A stretch of 56,131 bases of DNA from an uncultured Verrucomicrobiota bacterium (GCA_947305775.1 CAMZEN010000012.1:1-56131), one strand, 5' to 3'; positions 24,866 to 34,125 are shown, numbered from the stretch's first letter. Program-made: numbers and translations. The notes: generated by a model from the sequence alone, not told the origin.

Positions 24866-27800
24866 ATGAAGCTCACCCTCAGACCAGCCATCGACCAGAT
24901 AAAGACGTTCTCGCGAACGTTCGTCGAGAGGCCCCGCTTTGCGATGGTAATCGCCATCGTGCTGACAATGGCCGGCGTCATGGCCATCTGGAAGCTGCCG
25001 GTTTCGCAGTATCCGCGCCTCACGCCGCCTACGATATCAATCAACTACACGTACCCCGGCGCAAACGCCAAGGAGGTCCTGAACACCGTGGCCATGCCGA
25101 TAGAGGACGAGGTCAACGGCGTTGACGACATGCTCTACATGTCCGGCAGCTGCGGCGACGAGGGCTCGTATTCGCTCACCGTATCCTTCGAGGTCGGCAG
25201 CGACCGCGATATGGACATGGTAAAGGTCCAGAACCGCGTATCCCAGGCCGAGGCAAAGCTGCCGAGCGAAGTGAAGCAGCTCGGCGGCAGAATCCGCGCC
25301 CAGTCGGAGGACATGCTCGGCTTTATCGCCGTGCGTTCGCCCAACGGCACATTGTCGCGCCTCCAGATATCGGACTACATCTATTCCAACATCCAGCCGG
25401 TGCTGCTGCGCGTGCCCGGCGTCGGCGAAGCCACGGTCTACGGCCCGAAGCTTTCCGTGCGCGTATGGCTCGACCCTGCGCGTCTTGCGGCGCAGGGCAT
25501 GAACTCCGAAGAGGTCATAGCCGCGGTCTCGAAGCAGAACATCCAGGCTTCGCTCGGCTCCGTCGGCGCCGCCCCGACCGGCGAACACGCCGCGTTCACC
25601 ATGTCGCTCGTCGCCAAGGGCCGCCTGATGACGTCCAAGGAGTTCGACGAGATAATCGTCAGGCGCGACGCCAACGGCGGCGTGGTGCGGCTCAAGGATA
25701 TCGCACGCACCGAGGTGGGCGAGCAGAACTACATGTTCACCGGCCAGCTCGACGGCGGCAACGCCGTGTCGATCGCGCTGCAGCAGAAGCCCGGCGCAAA
25801 CGCCATCGCCACGATGAAGAGGATCCGCTCAGAGATGGCGCACCTGCAGGAATCCTTCCCGGACGATCTTGAATGGACCATACCATACGATGCGACCGAC
25901 TACGTGCAACGCTGCATCGAGGAGATCATCATAACGCTCGTCATCACGTTCTCTCTCGTGGTGCTGGTCTGCTACCTCTTTTTGCAGGACTGGCGCGCTA
26001 CGCTGATACCCTGCCTCACCATCCCCGTTTCGCTATGCTCGACGTTCATCCTGATGGCTGCGCTGGGCTATTCGATAAACATACTTACGCTGTTCGGGCT
26101 GATTCTGGCCATCGGCGTCGTGGTGGACGACTGCATCGTGGTCGTCGAGCGCGTGCAGTACCTCATCGAGACGCGCGGGCTCAATTCCAAGGAGGCCGCG
26201 ATCCAGGCAATGAGCGATGTGACGAGCGCGGTAATAGCCACGACGCTTGTTCTGCTCGGCATCTTCGTGCCGGTGGGTTTCATGAGCGGAATCACGGGCC
26301 GCATCTATCAGCAGTTCTCCGTTACGCTTTCGGCGGCGGTCTGCTTTTCGACCGTGTGCGCCCTTACGCTCGCGCCTGCGCTCTGCTCGCTGATTCTACA
26401 TGAAGCCAGACCCTACAAGCACGGTCCGCTCGCATGGTTCAACTGGGCTGTCAACGCGTTCAAGGGCTTCTTCGTCAAGCTTGCCAAGTGGCTCGCTTCG
26501 AGAATATTCCTCGCGCTCGCGCTTCTGGTGCTTACCATCCTTCTGACGCTCCAGATGTTCCGCGGCACGCAGACGTCGTTCCTGCCGGACGAAGACCAGT
26601 GCGTGATTTTCGCCTCCATGGAGATGCCTGAAGGCTCCACGCGCGACCGCACCCGCGACGTGTCGCTGCGGGCGGTCGACCATCTGCTGCAGGTTCCCGA
26701 GATCGACAGCGTTTTGACGATCACCGGTTTCTCGATGGTCGGCGGACGCGGCGAGAACCAGGCGATGCTCATCGTGGATCTCAAAGACTGGTCGGAGCGC
26801 GGCGGCAAGGACCAGAGCGCCGCGGCGATGGTCCAGAGGCTCATGCAGATTCTGGCGGCGGTTCCCGAGCCCAGCTGGAAGGTCTTCATGCCGCCTGCCA
26901 TACCAGGTCTGGGCATGGCCAACGGAATCTCGGTCAACATCCAGGATAAAGGCACGGCCGATCCTCTCAGGGTCGAGAAGGTCCAGAACAAGTTGCTTGC
27001 GAAGTTGAACGACAAGAGCCTGTTCCCCGAGGTCATGATGGCGTACTCGGGCTACAACGCGGCGACGCCCCACCTTAGGTTCAACCTCGATCGCGTGAAG
27101 GCCGAGATGTACAAGGTGCCGGTCGCCACTGTCTACACGACGCTTCAGAACTACCTGGGTTCGCGCTACGTCAACGACGTCAACCTCGGCACGCAAGTCA
27201 ACCGCGTTACCGTACAGGCGGATTGGGAAGGCCGCGCCACGCCCGAAGCGGTTTCGCGCCTCTACGTAAGAGGCGAGAATGGCGCGATGGTCCAGATCGG
27301 CTCGCTCGGCACGATAACCCGCGAGCTTGGGCCGCGTACCATCTACACGCGCGACAAGTACGTGACGACCAAGCTCATGATCCAGCCGATGCCGGGCGTC
27401 GCCTCGGGCGCGGTCATGGAGAAACTGAAGAAGCTTTTCGCCGAGGAGCTGCCTGACGACTACGGCTACGACTGGGCCGATCTGTCGTTCCAGGAGGCCC
27501 GCAACGAGGGTGGCGCCGTAGCGCTCATCGCGCTCGCCATTCTGTTCGGCTACCTGTTCCTCGTCGCGCAGTACGAGAGCTGGACTATTCCGCTGCCTGT
27601 GATGCTTTCTATATTTGTCGCCGTTTTCGGCGCGCTTCTCGGGCTGAAGTATTTCGGCATCTACCAGACCGGTTCTGCATATCCGCTTTCGATATATGCG
27701 CAGCTTGGCCTCGTGCTGCTCGTCGGCCTCGCCTCGAAGAACGCGATTCTGATCGTCGAGTTCGCAAAGGACAAGCGCGAGAACGAGGGCTATTCGATAG

Positions 27801-28141
27801 TCGATGCCGCGGGATCCGCCGCGGGCGAGCGCTTGAGGGCGCTTCTCATGACGGCCCTTACGACGCTTCTCGGCACCCTGCCCATGATGCTTGCGACGGG
27901 CGCGGGCGCCGCGAGCCGCAACCATCTCGGCACGACGGAATTCTTCGGCATGCTGGCCTCCGTCGTGTTCGGCATACTGCTCGTTCCGGGACTCTACTCG
28001 CTGTTCCAGACGTGGCGTGAGCATGTAAAGAGGTTCTTTTCCTACTTGTCCATGAGGGCCTTGCGCCGTCGCCAGCTAAAGGCGCGCGCTGATGAAGGGG
28101 TGCCCGTGGTTGAGGAGCTCCCTTCAGACGATGTTCGCTAA
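24866..28141 (+). CDS. RND-family multidrug efflux permease (AcrB/HAE1 type)
   Basis: Proton-driven trimeric inner-membrane pump, 1091 residues with twelve membrane helices. The proton relay residues are present: the DD pair in GVVVDDCIVVVERV (TM4) and the lysine in GLASKNAILIVEFAKD (TM10). KLPVSQYPRLTPPTISINYT at the N-terminus is typical of the hydrophobe/amphiphile class. An extra charged C-terminal tail follows the last helix. Substrate range is unknown. Confidence 0.95.
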   Translation: MKLTLRPAIDQIKTFSRTFVERPRFAMVIAIVLTMAGVMAIWKLPVSQYPRLTPPTISINYTYPGANAKEVLNTVAMPIEDEVNGVDDMLYMSGSCGDEGSYSLTVSFEVGSDRDMDMVKVQNRVSQAEAKLPSEVKQLGGRIRAQSEDMLGFIAVRSPNGTLSRLQISDYIYSNIQPVLLRVPGVGEATVYGPKLSVRVWLDPARLAAQGMNSEEVIAAVSKQNIQASLGSVGAAPTGEHAAFTMSLVAKGRLMTSKEFDEIIVRRDANGGVVRLKDIARTEVGEQNYMFTGQLDGGNAVSIALQQKPGANAIATMKRIRSEMAHLQESFPDDLEWTIPYDATDYVQRCIEEIIITLVITFSLVVLVCYLFLQDWRATLIPCLTIPVSLCSTFILMAALGYSINILTLFGLILAIGVVVDDCIVVVERVQYLIETRGLNSKEAAIQAMSDVTSAVIATTLVLLGIFVPVGFMSGITGRIYQQFSVTLSAAVCFSTVCALTLAPALCSLILHEARPYKHGPLAWFNWAVNAFKGFFVKLAKWLASRIFLALALLVLTILLTLQMFRGTQTSFLPDEDQCVIFASMEMPEGSTRDRTRDVSLRAVDHLLQVPEIDSVLTITGFSMVGGRGENQAMLIVDLKDWSERGGKDQSAAAMVQRLMQILAAVPEPSWKVFMPPAIPGLGMANGISVNIQDKGTADPLRVEKVQNKLLAKLNDKSLFPEVMMAYSGYNAATPHLRFNLDRVKAEMYKVPVATVYTTLQNYLGSRYVNDVNLGTQVNRVTVQADWEGRATPEAVSRLYVRGENGAMVQIGSLGTITRELGPRTIYTRDKYVTTKLMIQPMPGVASGAVMEKLKKLFAEELPDDYGYDWADLSFQEARNEGGAVALIALAILFGYLFLVAQYESWTIPLPVMLSIFVAVFGALLGLKYFGIYQTGSAYPLSIYAQLGLVLLVGLASKNAILIVEFAKDKRENEGYSIVDAAGSAAGERLRALLMTALTTLLGTLPMMLATGAGAASRNHLGTTEFFGMLASVVFGILLVPGLYSLFQTWREHVKRFFSYLSMRALRRRQLKARADEGVPVVEELPSDDVR

Positions 28142-28173
28142 AAGACTTTGAATGATCAGAAAGGTGGAAACAG

Positions 28174-29682
28174 ATGAAATCAGTTGACATTAGGATTGTG
28201 TCCTTTGCTGCCATTGCGGCGGTTACCGGATGCGCAAACCTGCCGTCGGTCGGCCCCGACTACAAGTCGCCGGAAGACTATGCCGCAAGCAGCGTCTTGC
28301 CGGACGCCGGCTTGCCGACGGAGGATCTGACGGAGACTTACGAGTACAAGCCGGCGAGCTCCAACGAAGACGTCCGTGTCGAGATATCGAATGAGTATCT
28401 CGCCCGCTGGTGGGAGCGTCTGAACGATCCGATTCTCGCATCTCTTGTTGAGAACGCAATATCCAACAATGTCGACTTCCTCATCGCACAGCGTCGTCTG
28501 GAGCAGTCCCTCTGGCAGATGGTTGGCACGACCTCCGCGTTCATGCCGAGATTCTCGCTTGACGGCAGCGCGACCAGAAACGAGTTGCACCGCAACAACC
28601 GCAGCGTCCAGGGCGCGTACCGCCATAAGGAAATGGATGTATTCAACGGCGGACTCAACGCCACATGGGAGATAGACGTATTTGGCGGCAGCCGCCGCTC
28701 GACTGAGGCTGCTATAGCGCGTGCGCAGGCGGCGGTCGCGGATGTGGACCAGGCCTGGGTGACGCTGACCACACAGATCGGCGAGAAGTACATCTCCCTC
28801 AGGACCACGCAGGAGCGAATTGCCGTCGCCCGCACCAACCTGGTTCTGCAGACCGAGACCTACGACATCCTTAAGTCCCGCCTCGACTCTGGCATCGGTG
28901 ACGAGCTTGCGGTGCACCAGTGCGCTTACGTCGTTGAGACGACTCGCGCCAAGATACCGTTGCTGCTCGCAGAAGAGGAGTCCCTGAAGAACGCAATCGC
29001 GATATTGGCCGGCGAGATGCCTGGCTCATTCTCGGACCTTCTCCAGCCTGACCTTCGCCGCGACTGGCTTATGGCGCCCAATCGCGTTGCGGAGCTGCCC
29101 CTTGATATGATCCGTTCGCGTCCTGACGTAAAGTCGGCGGAGCGCCGTCTTGCCGCGCAGATTGCGAATGTTGGCGTTGCTAAGTCGCAGTGGTATCCGA
29201 GGCTTTTCATAAACGGCGGCGTCGGCATGGAGGCGACACACGCCTCCAAGTTCGCGCAGCCAGGCAGCTTCTACGCGTCGATAGGCCCGTCCGTAAGCTG
29301 GCCGTTCTTCCAGGGCGGCAACGTATATGCCAGCGTGAAGGAGGCCGAGGCCGCTGTAGAGGAGGCGCGCCTCAACTACGAGCGGACGCTCGACCACGCG
29401 CATGCCGAGGTGCGTAACGCATACTTCTCCTATACGCAGGAATATCATCGCTACAAGGCGCTGCAGGCGGCGGTCAAGGCCGCTACAGAGGCGGTCTCGA
29501 TCTCGAAGGACCTCTACAAGAACGGTCTCAAAGACTTCAACAACGTTCTGGACGCGCAGCGCAGCCGTCTTGAGCTCGAAGAGCAGCTTGCCGTCTCTCG
29601 CGGACAGATCACCACCGACCTGATAAAACTCTACGGCACTCTCGGCGGCGGTCTTGCCACCAGTTCCGTCGACGCTGAGTGA
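28174..29682 (+). CDS. Outer-membrane efflux lipoprotein (TolC/NodT family)
   Basis: Outer-membrane channel of the tripartite pump. The signal peptide ends in the lipobox AVTGC, so it is lipidated at about C20; GPDYKSPE is the usual start of NodT-family mature proteins. Two repeated TolC-type halves follow (LNATWEIDVFGGSRRSTEAA; IGPSVSWPFFQGGNVYASVK). 502 residues. It ends the operon, with the following glycosyltransferase overlapping by GTGA. Confidence 0.93.
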   Translation: MKSVDIRIVSFAAIAAVTGCANLPSVGPDYKSPEDYAASSVLPDAGLPTEDLTETYEYKPASSNEDVRVEISNEYLARWWERLNDPILASLVENAISNNVDFLIAQRRLEQSLWQMVGTTSAFMPRFSLDGSATRNELHRNNRSVQGAYRHKEMDVFNGGLNATWEIDVFGGSRRSTEAAIARAQAAVADVDQAWVTLTTQIGEKYISLRTTQERIAVARTNLVLQTETYDILKSRLDSGIGDELAVHQCAYVVETTRAKIPLLLAEEESLKNAIAILAGEMPGSFSDLLQPDLRRDWLMAPNRVAELPLDMIRSRPDVKSAERRLAAQIANVGVAKSQWYPRLFINGGVGMEATHASKFAQPGSFYASIGPSVSWPFFQGGNVYASVKEAEAAVEEARLNYERTLDHAHAEVRNAYFSYTQEYHRYKALQAAVKAATEAVSISKDLYKNGLKDFNNVLDAQRSRLELEEQLAVSRGQITTDLIKLYGTLGGGLATSSVDAE

Positions 29683-31511
29683 CGAAGCGCGAAGAGAAGT
29701 GGGCTCTTACACGGGAGACCGTCGGTGACGGGCGGCTCTCCGTGGTGATGCCTCTATACAGGCTTGCCGCGGAGACGGAGTCCAACCTGCGCGAAGTCGC
29801 GAATCTTTTCGAACGCTATCGCGTCAATACCGAGCTTGTGCCCGTTGACGACGGTAGCGACGACGGAACTGACGAGATTCTGTCACGCCTTGTTTCGTTG
29901 AACGATGAGTATAGTCATGTAACGTTTCGTCCCGTCATATGCAAACGCAACGGCGGCAAGGGCGCGGCGCTCAGGGCGGGTTTTGCGGCGTCTACCGGCA
30001 GATATGTGATGTTGCTGGATGGCGACCTTGACATACATCCAAAGCAAACGCCGTATTTCTTCGAGTCGATGGTGAAGAACATGGCCGACATTGTCGTCGG
30101 CTCCAAGCGACACAAGAGGTCGGTGGTGCAGTATCCATGGCATCGCCGTCTCGTAAGCGCAATATACTTCACTATCGTGCGTATTTTCATAGGGCTTCCG
30201 GTGACCGATACGCAGACCGGCATGAAGCTTTTCAAGCGCGAGGCGTTGGGTCCGGCTCTCGACCGCATGCTTGTGAAGACATATGCATTCGACCTTGAGC
30301 TTCTTTCGATTGCCTATTCGCGTGGCGCCAAGATAGCCGAGGCGCCGGTTCGCATTCGCTTTGGCAATAAGTTCGGTGCGCTTAAGTCATCCACCGTGCG
30401 GCAGATGTCGCTGGATTCACTCGCCGTCTTCTATCGTCTGCGCATCCTAAAATACTATGCGCACGTTATGGTGCCGCGCCCCCTCGACCACGATCCGCTC
30501 GTGAGCGTTGTGATAGCGTGTCCAAATCCAAGCTGGATGCTTAGCGAATGCCTTATGGCGCTGAGTCAGCAGACCTACGGCAACTTCGAGGTGATCGTTT
30601 TGCCGGACGAGCCTGTTTCTGAGCGGGAGCTTGCGGTTTCGGGGCTCGATCTTTCCGTGATTCCCACAGGCAAGGTGCGGCCTGCCGAAAAGCGCAACCT
30701 GGGCATAAAGCGAAGCCGTGGCGAAATTGTGGCCTTCATTGACGACGACGCATACCCTGATGTGCACTGGCTTGAATACGCAATCAAGTACTTCTCCGAA
30801 CCCGACATAGGCGCCGTCGGCGGCCCAGGCGTAACGCCGCCAGGCGATGGCTATATGGCAAAGCTCGGCGGAAGGGTGTATGACAACATATTGGTTTCGG
30901 GCAACTACCGCTACAGATACAAGGCGGGCGGGGTTAGGAAGGATGTCGACGACTACCCCAGCTGCAACCTGCTTGTGCGCAAGGACCTTCTTGACAAGAT
31001 AGGTGGTTATCGCACGGACTTTTGGCCGGGCGAGGATACGCTTCTCTGCAAGGATATAGCGGATGCATGGAAGCGGATAGTATATGATCCGTGGGTTGTT
31101 GTCTACCATCACAGAAGGGCGCTTTTCGGTCCTCATCTGCGCCAGCTCGGACGTTATGCTTTCCATCGAGGGTATTTCTGCCGCAAATTCCCCTCCAACT
31201 CTCTGCACCTCAGTTACTTCATCCCATCGCTTTTTGTGCTTTATTGCGTTTCATGGGTGGCGCTTTTTGTTGTACCGCTCCCTGATACGATGCCTGTGTG
31301 GCTCTATTTGGCGTGGCACACATACATGGCGGTGCCCATGTTGGTGTATGTTGGCCTTGTGCTGGTTACGACCATCTCGCCCAACCTGGTCAAGTGGCTT
31401 ATTACCGCCGCAGGCGTGGTCGCAACGCATTTCACATATGGAGTGCAGTTCGTTCGCGGCCTGGTTGCAAAGAAGGCCCCTTGCGAGTTCATCGGCAAGG
31501 ACCACCTGTAG
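29679..31511 (+). CDS. Membrane glycosyltransferase with two GT2 domains
   Basis: 610 residues. The first GT2 domain (about 20-245) resembles dolichyl-phosphate glucose synthase-type enzymes: LSVVMPLYRLAAE, VDDGSDDGTDEIL, and MLLDGDLDIHP as the DxD site, then RIFIGLPVTDTQTGMKLFKR. A second GT2 domain (about 268-480) has VSVVIACPNPSWML and FIDDDAYPDV. Three hydrophobic helices (about 510-600) anchor the C-terminus. The GTG start overlaps the channel gene stop. It may glycosylate lipid carriers or envelope glycans; the donor is unknown. Translational coupling to an efflux operon is unusual. Confidence 0.82.
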   Translation: MTKREEKWALTRETVGDGRLSVVMPLYRLAAETESNLREVANLFERYRVNTELVPVDDGSDDGTDEILSRLVSLNDEYSHVTFRPVICKRNGGKGAALRAGFAASTGRYVMLLDGDLDIHPKQTPYFFESMVKNMADIVVGSKRHKRSVVQYPWHRRLVSAIYFTIVRIFIGLPVTDTQTGMKLFKREALGPALDRMLVKTYAFDLELLSIAYSRGAKIAEAPVRIRFGNKFGALKSSTVRQMSLDSLAVFYRLRILKYYAHVMVPRPLDHDPLVSVVIACPNPSWMLSECLMALSQQTYGNFEVIVLPDEPVSERELAVSGLDLSVIPTGKVRPAEKRNLGIKRSRGEIVAFIDDDAYPDVHWLEYAIKYFSEPDIGAVGGPGVTPPGDGYMAKLGGRVYDNILVSGNYRYRYKAGGVRKDVDDYPSCNLLVRKDLLDKIGGYRTDFWPGEDTLLCKDIADAWKRIVYDPWVVVYHHRRALFGPHLRQLGRYAFHRGYFCRKFPSNSLHLSYFIPSLFVLYCVSWVALFVVPLPDTMPVWLYLAWHTYMAVPMLVYVGLVLVTTISPNLVKWLITAAGVVATHFTYGVQFVRGLVAKKAPCEFIGKDHL

Positions 31512-31563
31512 CATTCTTTACCTTCCCCTCATTTTCTTTTTACGGCTTTATTTGAATTGGCAC

Positions 31564-31593
31564 TTGAAAGTGCAAGGCCAGATATGATATAAT
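31564..31593 (+). promoter_or_regulatory. tRNA-Val promoter
   Basis: TTGAAA at 31564-31569, an 18-bp spacer, and TATAAT at 31588-31593 preceded by TGA. It starts transcription about 15 bases before the tRNA. Confidence 0.8.
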
Positions 31594-31614
31594 ACACACC
31601 GTTTTTGACTCCTA

Positions 31615-31691
31615 GGGCGATTAGCTCAGTTGGTTAGAGCATTACCTTCACACGGTAGGGGTCACTGGTCCGAGTCCAGTATCGCCCACCA
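31615..31691 (+). tRNA. tRNA-Val, anticodon CAC
   Basis: The cloverleaf is complete. The acceptor stem GGGCGAT pairs with ATCGCCC, and the D arm is GCTC/GAGC. The anticodon stem TTACC/GGTAG (one T-G pair) holds loop TTCACAC, whose anticodon CAC reads GUG. The T arm is ACTGG/CCAGT. The discriminator is A, and CCA is encoded (31689-31691). Accessory DNA begins directly behind it. Confidence 0.96.
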
Positions 31692-31699
31692 TTTGCAAG

Positions 31700-31722
31700 T
31701 CCGCCAAGCATGGCGGATTTTT
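31700..31722 (+). terminator. Intrinsic terminator of tRNA-Val
   Basis: TCCGCCA (31700-31706), a 4-base loop, TGGCGGA (31711-31717) and then T5. It is 8 bases behind the tRNA. The converging minus-strand operon ends 20 bases further on. Confidence 0.88.
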
Positions 31723-31742
31723 GCTTTTGTGGACTATTCCGC

Positions 31743-32627
31743 TCATTTCGCCGCAAGCCTGAAATTTTGTTCCATTCTTCTCTTTTCTTCTTCCCACATC
31801 TCGTGGACGGTTTTGATGAACAGTTTGCGGGATGTTTCGTCCCAATAGTGCAAGTCCCAGAACGGGCCACGGAAGAAGAAGTCGTTGCTCCCGTATCCTT
31901 TCATTGGCAAATCCATTGCGAGAGCCTTGAGACCGCTTAGTCGCATATCCGCAAGTGTCATGTCACGACATTTCTCTTCTGAGAACCACATGCGGCCACC
32001 ACCATAGCCCATCTTGGCAAGGGCAAGCTCTTTGACCATCTTCCGCATCTTCGCCTTGTTGAACGAATCCTTGTCTTTGGGGCGGCATCGTCCCCGCCAC
32101 CAGAACATGTTCGTCCCCTTGGGTTGCCCTTGCATGTGTGCCCGTATGTCGGCAAGGTCGGCCTTGAGGTGTTCCGTCTCGGCATGGGCAATGATGTAGT
32201 TCCATGAGTCATCGCCCATTGTGCGGTAGAGGTCGTAGACAGACTTTTCGCTGTAGCCCGGCCCACGGCGGTAGAACCTCTTTGCCCCCTCCGGGGCATT
32301 GTCGTATATCGCCCGCCCATGCTCACTCCGGCGGAATTCCGTTTCGCGGACTGTTGAGACATCGCCTCTTCCGTACAGCCAAGCCGTTCCTCTTGGCATG
32401 AACTGGAAGTATGCACGTTGCTGTACATTGCCACATATTGCCGCACCGCATCCGCTGTGCGAAACGAAATGGTCCCAAGCCTCGTCATCCATTGTGCGGA
32501 GGGTGCTACCAGATGAGACTCTGCCATGATCGACAATTCGCCCCTTGAAGGTGTTGTTAAGCTTCCATAGCCGGATGCACTCGTCAAGTGCATCTCGGCC
32601 TTTCAAGTTCATCTTGTTCTTGTCCAT
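31743..32627 (-). CDS. Hypothetical protein with internal repeat
   Basis: 294 residues, not recognised. It is soluble, rich in W, R, M and aromatic residues. An internal repeat is visible: LRTMDDEAWDHFVSHS (about 43-58) and YRTMGDDSWNYIIAHA (about 133-148), with RG-containing aromatic strings between (FMPRGTAWLYGRGD, FYRRGPGY, MFWWRGRC). It is last in the minus-strand operon behind the glycohydrolase (28-base gap), so it probably belongs to the ADP-ribose module. No membrane segment or known catalytic motif is seen. Confidence 0.7.
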   Translation of the reverse strand: MDKNKMNLKGRDALDECIRLWKLNNTFKGRIVDHGRVSSGSTLRTMDDEAWDHFVSHSGCGAAICGNVQQRAYFQFMPRGTAWLYGRGDVSTVRETEFRRSEHGRAIYDNAPEGAKRFYRRGPGYSEKSVYDLYRTMGDDSWNYIIAHAETEHLKADLADIRAHMQGQPKGTNMFWWRGRCRPKDKDSFNKAKMRKMVKELALAKMGYGGGRMWFSEEKCRDMTLADMRLSGLKALAMDLPMKGYGSNDFFFRGPFWDLHYWDETSRKLFIKTVHEMWEEEKRRMEQNFRLAAK

Positions 32628-32655
32628 TGGGTATCTGCCTTTGCCATTCTATTGG

Positions 32656-33558
32656 TTAAAGCACCATGTCGAGAAACTTGTCAATGAGGGCATCGACCTT
32701 TTGCCAGTTCTTGACGGTCTCCAGCCATTTCCTCGGGATGGCTGAGTGGCCGTAGTAGCTCCCGGCAATCTGGCCGCACACTGCCCCGATGGTGTCCGAA
32801 TCTCCGCCAAGATTCACGGCGGCGACTAGGGCATCGTGGAAGTTGCTCGTGGTGTTGAAGGACCATAGGGCTGCCTCAAGTGTGGAGACTGTCCATCCAG
32901 AGTTGTTGACATCTTCGCGGGTTTTGTATGCCGAGCCTTCCGAGGTCCGTTTGCCATCTAAATGCTCTCCTAGAATCTTTGCGAGCTTGTCTACAGTTTC
33001 GCGGACTCTCTTCGAGCAATGTGTGAGGTCGCTGATCTCATGCATGATATTCGCCGCGCCTTGCTCCTTTCTGGCTATGAACCAAGAAGGGGCAAATCGC
33101 ATAATGCTGCCGTTGCCTTGAGATTCCTCGCTTCCGTTGACGAACGACTTTCGAAATGCAATTTCTTTGCAGGCAACGGCTGTGGCGTTCCCGACATCGA
33201 ACGACCTTCCATCCACTGATGAGAGATAGCCGTCCTGATACCACCTGACGAATGTTCTGCCGATGTCCTTCAGATCGTATTTACCCTTGCGGACGAACGA
33301 ATCCATGATACACATCGCCATCGAGCCATCGTCCGTCCAGTAGCCGGCGGGAAGGTTGAACACTGGGCACTTCACCATTCCCGTTATCCACGGATGGGAC
33401 TCCTTGCCGCTGAATTGTATGGGGCTGCCGAGGCAGTCGCCTATGACGAGTCCCCACAAAGCTCCCTTGGCACGATCGCGGAAATCTGTTCCCGCATCTT
33501 GTTTCTTCCCGTTTGCAAGTTTCGCATAGCGGGCATTGAATGTTTCTTCCCTTGTCAT
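32656..33558 (-). CDS. ADP-ribosylglycohydrolase (DraG/ARH family)
   Basis: Hydrolyses ADP-ribose from modified protein, nucleic acid or free derivatives with two Mg ions. 300 residues with the family's two metal motifs: GYWTDDGSMAMCIMDSF near the N-terminus, and LGGDSDTIGAVCGQIAGSYYG near the C-terminus. WGLVIGDCLGSPIQF is the opening helix. GGGAGA precedes the ATG. It is the middle gene of a three-gene minus-strand operon under an NrtR-like box. A truncated paralogue is at 35285. The true substrate is unknown. Confidence 0.9.
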   Translation of the reverse strand: MTREETFNARYAKLANGKKQDAGTDFRDRAKGALWGLVIGDCLGSPIQFSGKESHPWITGMVKCPVFNLPAGYWTDDGSMAMCIMDSFVRKGKYDLKDIGRTFVRWYQDGYLSSVDGRSFDVGNATAVACKEIAFRKSFVNGSEESQGNGSIMRFAPSWFIARKEQGAANIMHEISDLTHCSKRVRETVDKLAKILGEHLDGKRTSEGSAYKTREDVNNSGWTVSTLEAALWSFNTTSNFHDALVAAVNLGGDSDTIGAVCGQIAGSYYGHSAIPRKWLETVKNWQKVDALIDKFLDMVL

Positions 33559-33588
33559 GATTAGTTCTCCCTTTGTTGTTGGTTGTGA

Positions 33589-33912
33589 TTACTTTTGCAT
33601 TTGGTTTTGGGCTTCGATCCATACATCAAGGACATCTTCGAACGGCTCTTTAACTATCACTGCCGTCTTCTTGTCCATAATGACTGTTCCGTTGTGCTTG
33701 TAGTCCTCTTGGATTGAGGTTACAGTAGTGAAGTCGATTGCGATGCACGGCTCCGTGTTTACGGGTTCTCCGTACTTGTCCCGCTTCCGCATCGCCTTTA
33801 GCCAATCTTCCTCCTTGAGTACCTTGTGGAGCATCACAATGGATGTCCCGAGAATTTCGATAGGCTGCTGGTTCATTTCGCCTGCCTGTAGTGTCCGTGT
33901 GGTAGTTGTCAT
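33589..33912 (-). CDS. Small hypothetical protein, first gene of the glycohydrolase operon
   Basis: 107 residues, not recognised. Starts MTTTTRTLQAGEMNQQPIEI and has a mixed helix/strand look (IAIDFTTVTSI, GTVIMDKKTAVIV). A clear ribosome binding site (GAAGGAAG, about 33919-33926) precedes the ATG. It is the first gene after a ~200-nt structured leader and the first of an operon with the ADP-ribosylglycohydrolase. Thr/Gln richness at the N-terminus suggests a flexible tail. Confidence 0.7.
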   Translation of the reverse strand: MTTTTRTLQAGEMNQQPIEILGTSIVMLHKVLKEEDWLKAMRKRDKYGEPVNTEPCIAIDFTTVTSIQEDYKHNGTVIMDKKTAVIVKEPFEDVLDVWIEAQNQMQK

Positions 33913-33930
33913 CTTTTGCTTCCTTCTTTC

Positions 33931-34118
33931 GTCAAGATTCTCAGGAAGGGACTATCCCCCGCAAACGATTAGCCGCCCATCTTGGGATCAAGACGAGCGG
34001 CCTACTGAAACATGTTTTCCCTTTCGGGCACATCCCCGCATCTCGCGGGAACCACCGTGGTGTTCCAACTCGGTTGGTGCGACTTGCCTTTCGGCTCATC
34101 GACTCCTGATGTCTTGAC
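33931..34118 (-). ncRNA. Structured leader RNA (candidate riboswitch or cis-regulatory RNA)
   Basis: The transcript from the 34126-34154 promoter has a 205-nt leader. A closing helix pairs GTCAAGA (34118-34112) with TCTTGAC (33937-33931) and TCAGGA (34109-34104) with TCCTGA (33946-33941). Inside are hairpins GCC-GAAA-GGC (34095-34086), CCAAC-CGA-GTTGG (34077-34065), CCCGC-GAGAT-GCGGG (34049-34035) and CCC-GAAA-GGG within ATGT/ACAT (34033-34012). A 13-bp hairpin with two G-U pairs follows (34001-33972). The closing strand ends about 5 bases before the ribosome binding site. It matches no riboswitch class I know. Confidence 0.6.
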
Positions 34119-34125
34119 GGTGGGT

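Noticed and set aside
26396..28024. 542-codon reading frame antisense to the RND pump gene
   Set aside because: It mirrors the GC-rich third codon positions of the pump gene, shows charge-rich low-complexity sequence, and matches no family.
33972..34001. The 13-bp hairpin in the leader as an intrinsic terminator
   Set aside because: No T run follows it on the minus strand.
34079..34105. Hammerhead ribozyme in the minus-strand leader (GATGAG, GAAA, GTC present)
   Set aside because: The obligatory CTGATGA core is not intact and stems I and III do not form; the GAAA is a simple tetraloop hairpin.
33931..34118. Retron msr-msd RNA
   Set aside because: Closing inverted repeats are present, but no reverse transcriptase gene lies near and the priming guanosine context is missing.
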